Positions 5,004 through 5,373 of a stretch of DNA of 5,373 nt are shown in pieces (the first letter of the stretch is position 1; each line of letters starts with the position of its first letter). A model generated the notes under the pieces. It saw nothing but the letters and a program-made list of their open reading frames with translations. It was not told the DNA's origin and searched no databases. Source of the stretch: Candidatus Dormiibacterota bacterium (GTDB lineage Bacteria > Chloroflexota > Dormibacteria > UBA8260); NCBI GenBank assembly GCA_955652455.1, contig CATPBU010000010.1, forward strand, positions 1 through 5,373, given 5' to 3'. The position numbers were made by a program, and so were the translations under genes.

Positions 5004-5373
5004 CAAGCCGGCCTGTAAGCCGGGTTCTGTCCCCGCCGCTTTGTTGACGACCCGCGGGTCGCCGCTCCCCGGCGACGGGGGACGGCCATCCATCTACGAC
5101 GCCGATTGCCCGGCGCCTCAAGCGGCCCGACCCGGGACATGGGGCGAGCAGCCCCCGGGCGGCACGCCGCCCGTCCCTGTTCGGCCTTGCTCCGGACGGG
5201 GTTTACCTGGCCGGCCGGTCACCCGGCCGCCGGTGGGCTCTTACCCCACCATTTCACCGTTGCCGAGGCTTGCGCCCCGGCTGTGTCATTTCTGTGGCAC
5301 TCTCCTTCAGGTCACCCCGACTGGGTGTTGCCCAGCGCCCTGCTCTGTGGAGCCCGGACTTTCCTCGGACGAC
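5004..5373 (-). ncRNA. rnpB: RNase P RNA, class A, 5'-partial
   Basis: Catalytic RNA of RNase P, which removes the 5' leader from pre-tRNA. On the minus strand the conserved blocks appear in order: GAGGAAAGTCCGGGCTC (+ strand 5350-5366, CR-I), ACAGAGCAGGGC, the P12 hairpin near 5230-5262 (GTGGGGTAAGAGCCCAC), GGAGCAAGGCC, CCCGGGTCGGGCCGCTTGAG-like P15/16 region with the GGT that pairs with tRNA CCA at 5130-5132, AGATGGATGGCCGTC (5081-5095, CR-IV) and ACAGAACCCGGCTTA (5016-5030, CR-V). CR-I and CR-V form helix P4. The 5' end lies beyond the window: about 60-75 nt including the 5' strands of P1-P3 are missing. The 3' boundary is estimated, since the P1 partner strand is not visible. No oligo-T terminator follows the 3' end, so the mature end is probably made by processing. 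The P19 region is enlarged. Confidence 0.96.

Noticed and set aside
5049..5060. Palindrome GACCCGCGGGTC considered as a protein binding site
   Set aside because: It lies inside RNase P RNA in the P19 region, where RNA secondary structure explains the dyad.
4307..5140. A 277-codon open frame on the minus strand across rnhA and rnpB
   Set aside because: It is antisense to three well-supported genes, including a structured RNA, has no recognisable domain and reflects the low stop-codon density of high-GC DNA.

Overview
The window looks like one end of a draft contig from a high-GC bacterium. By eye G+C is roughly 70%, GTG starts are common and codon third positions are mostly G or C. The class A RNase P RNA and the order DUF164 zinc-ribbon protein, RNase HI, rnpB point to an actinobacterium. 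My guess is an uncultured lineage near Acidimicrobiia, but that is inference from gene order and style, not from a database search. The first 77 bases are not genome: a C-rich tract, a run of 12 T and an exact 29-base Illumina P5 flow-cell adapter were assembled onto the contig end.

Left part (78-1514): a 5'-truncated metallo-beta-lactamase-fold (glyoxalase II-like) hydrolase on + runs into a CoA-pyrophosphatase-type NUDIX hydrolase on -, and the two 3' ends overlap by 10 bp. Just upstream of the NUDIX gene on the same strand is a possible 63-residue helical protein that I do not recognise.

Middle (1515-2811): a 128-bp gap with a perfect inverted repeat and a textbook Shine-Dalgarno sequence precedes a small uncharacterised two-CxxC zinc-ribbon protein on +. 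Its last 87 bp lie antisense to the 3' end of an alpha/beta-hydrolase (carboxylesterase or lipase-like) gene on -. That gene is divergent from trpD across only 49 bp, with a -10-like hexamer for each direction.

Right part (2812-5373): trpD (anthranilate phosphoribosyltransferase), a coiled-coil C4 zinc-ribbon protein and rnhA (RNase HI) form a tight + operon, each junction being a 4-nt start/stop overlap. The operon runs into the 3' end of rnpB (RNase P RNA), which lies on - and is cut by the window edge before its 5' strands of P1-P3. Tryptophan synthesis, a putative RNA or nucleic-acid zinc-ribbon factor, RNA:DNA hybrid removal and tRNA 5' processing are thus packed together.

I see no mobile element, CRISPR array, tRNA or phage gene. 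Most content is ordinary housekeeping. The points worth a second look are the two unrecognised small genes, the inverted repeat, the likely leaderless starts, the expanded P19 region of RNase P RNA and the clamp-motif-like tail of RNase HI.
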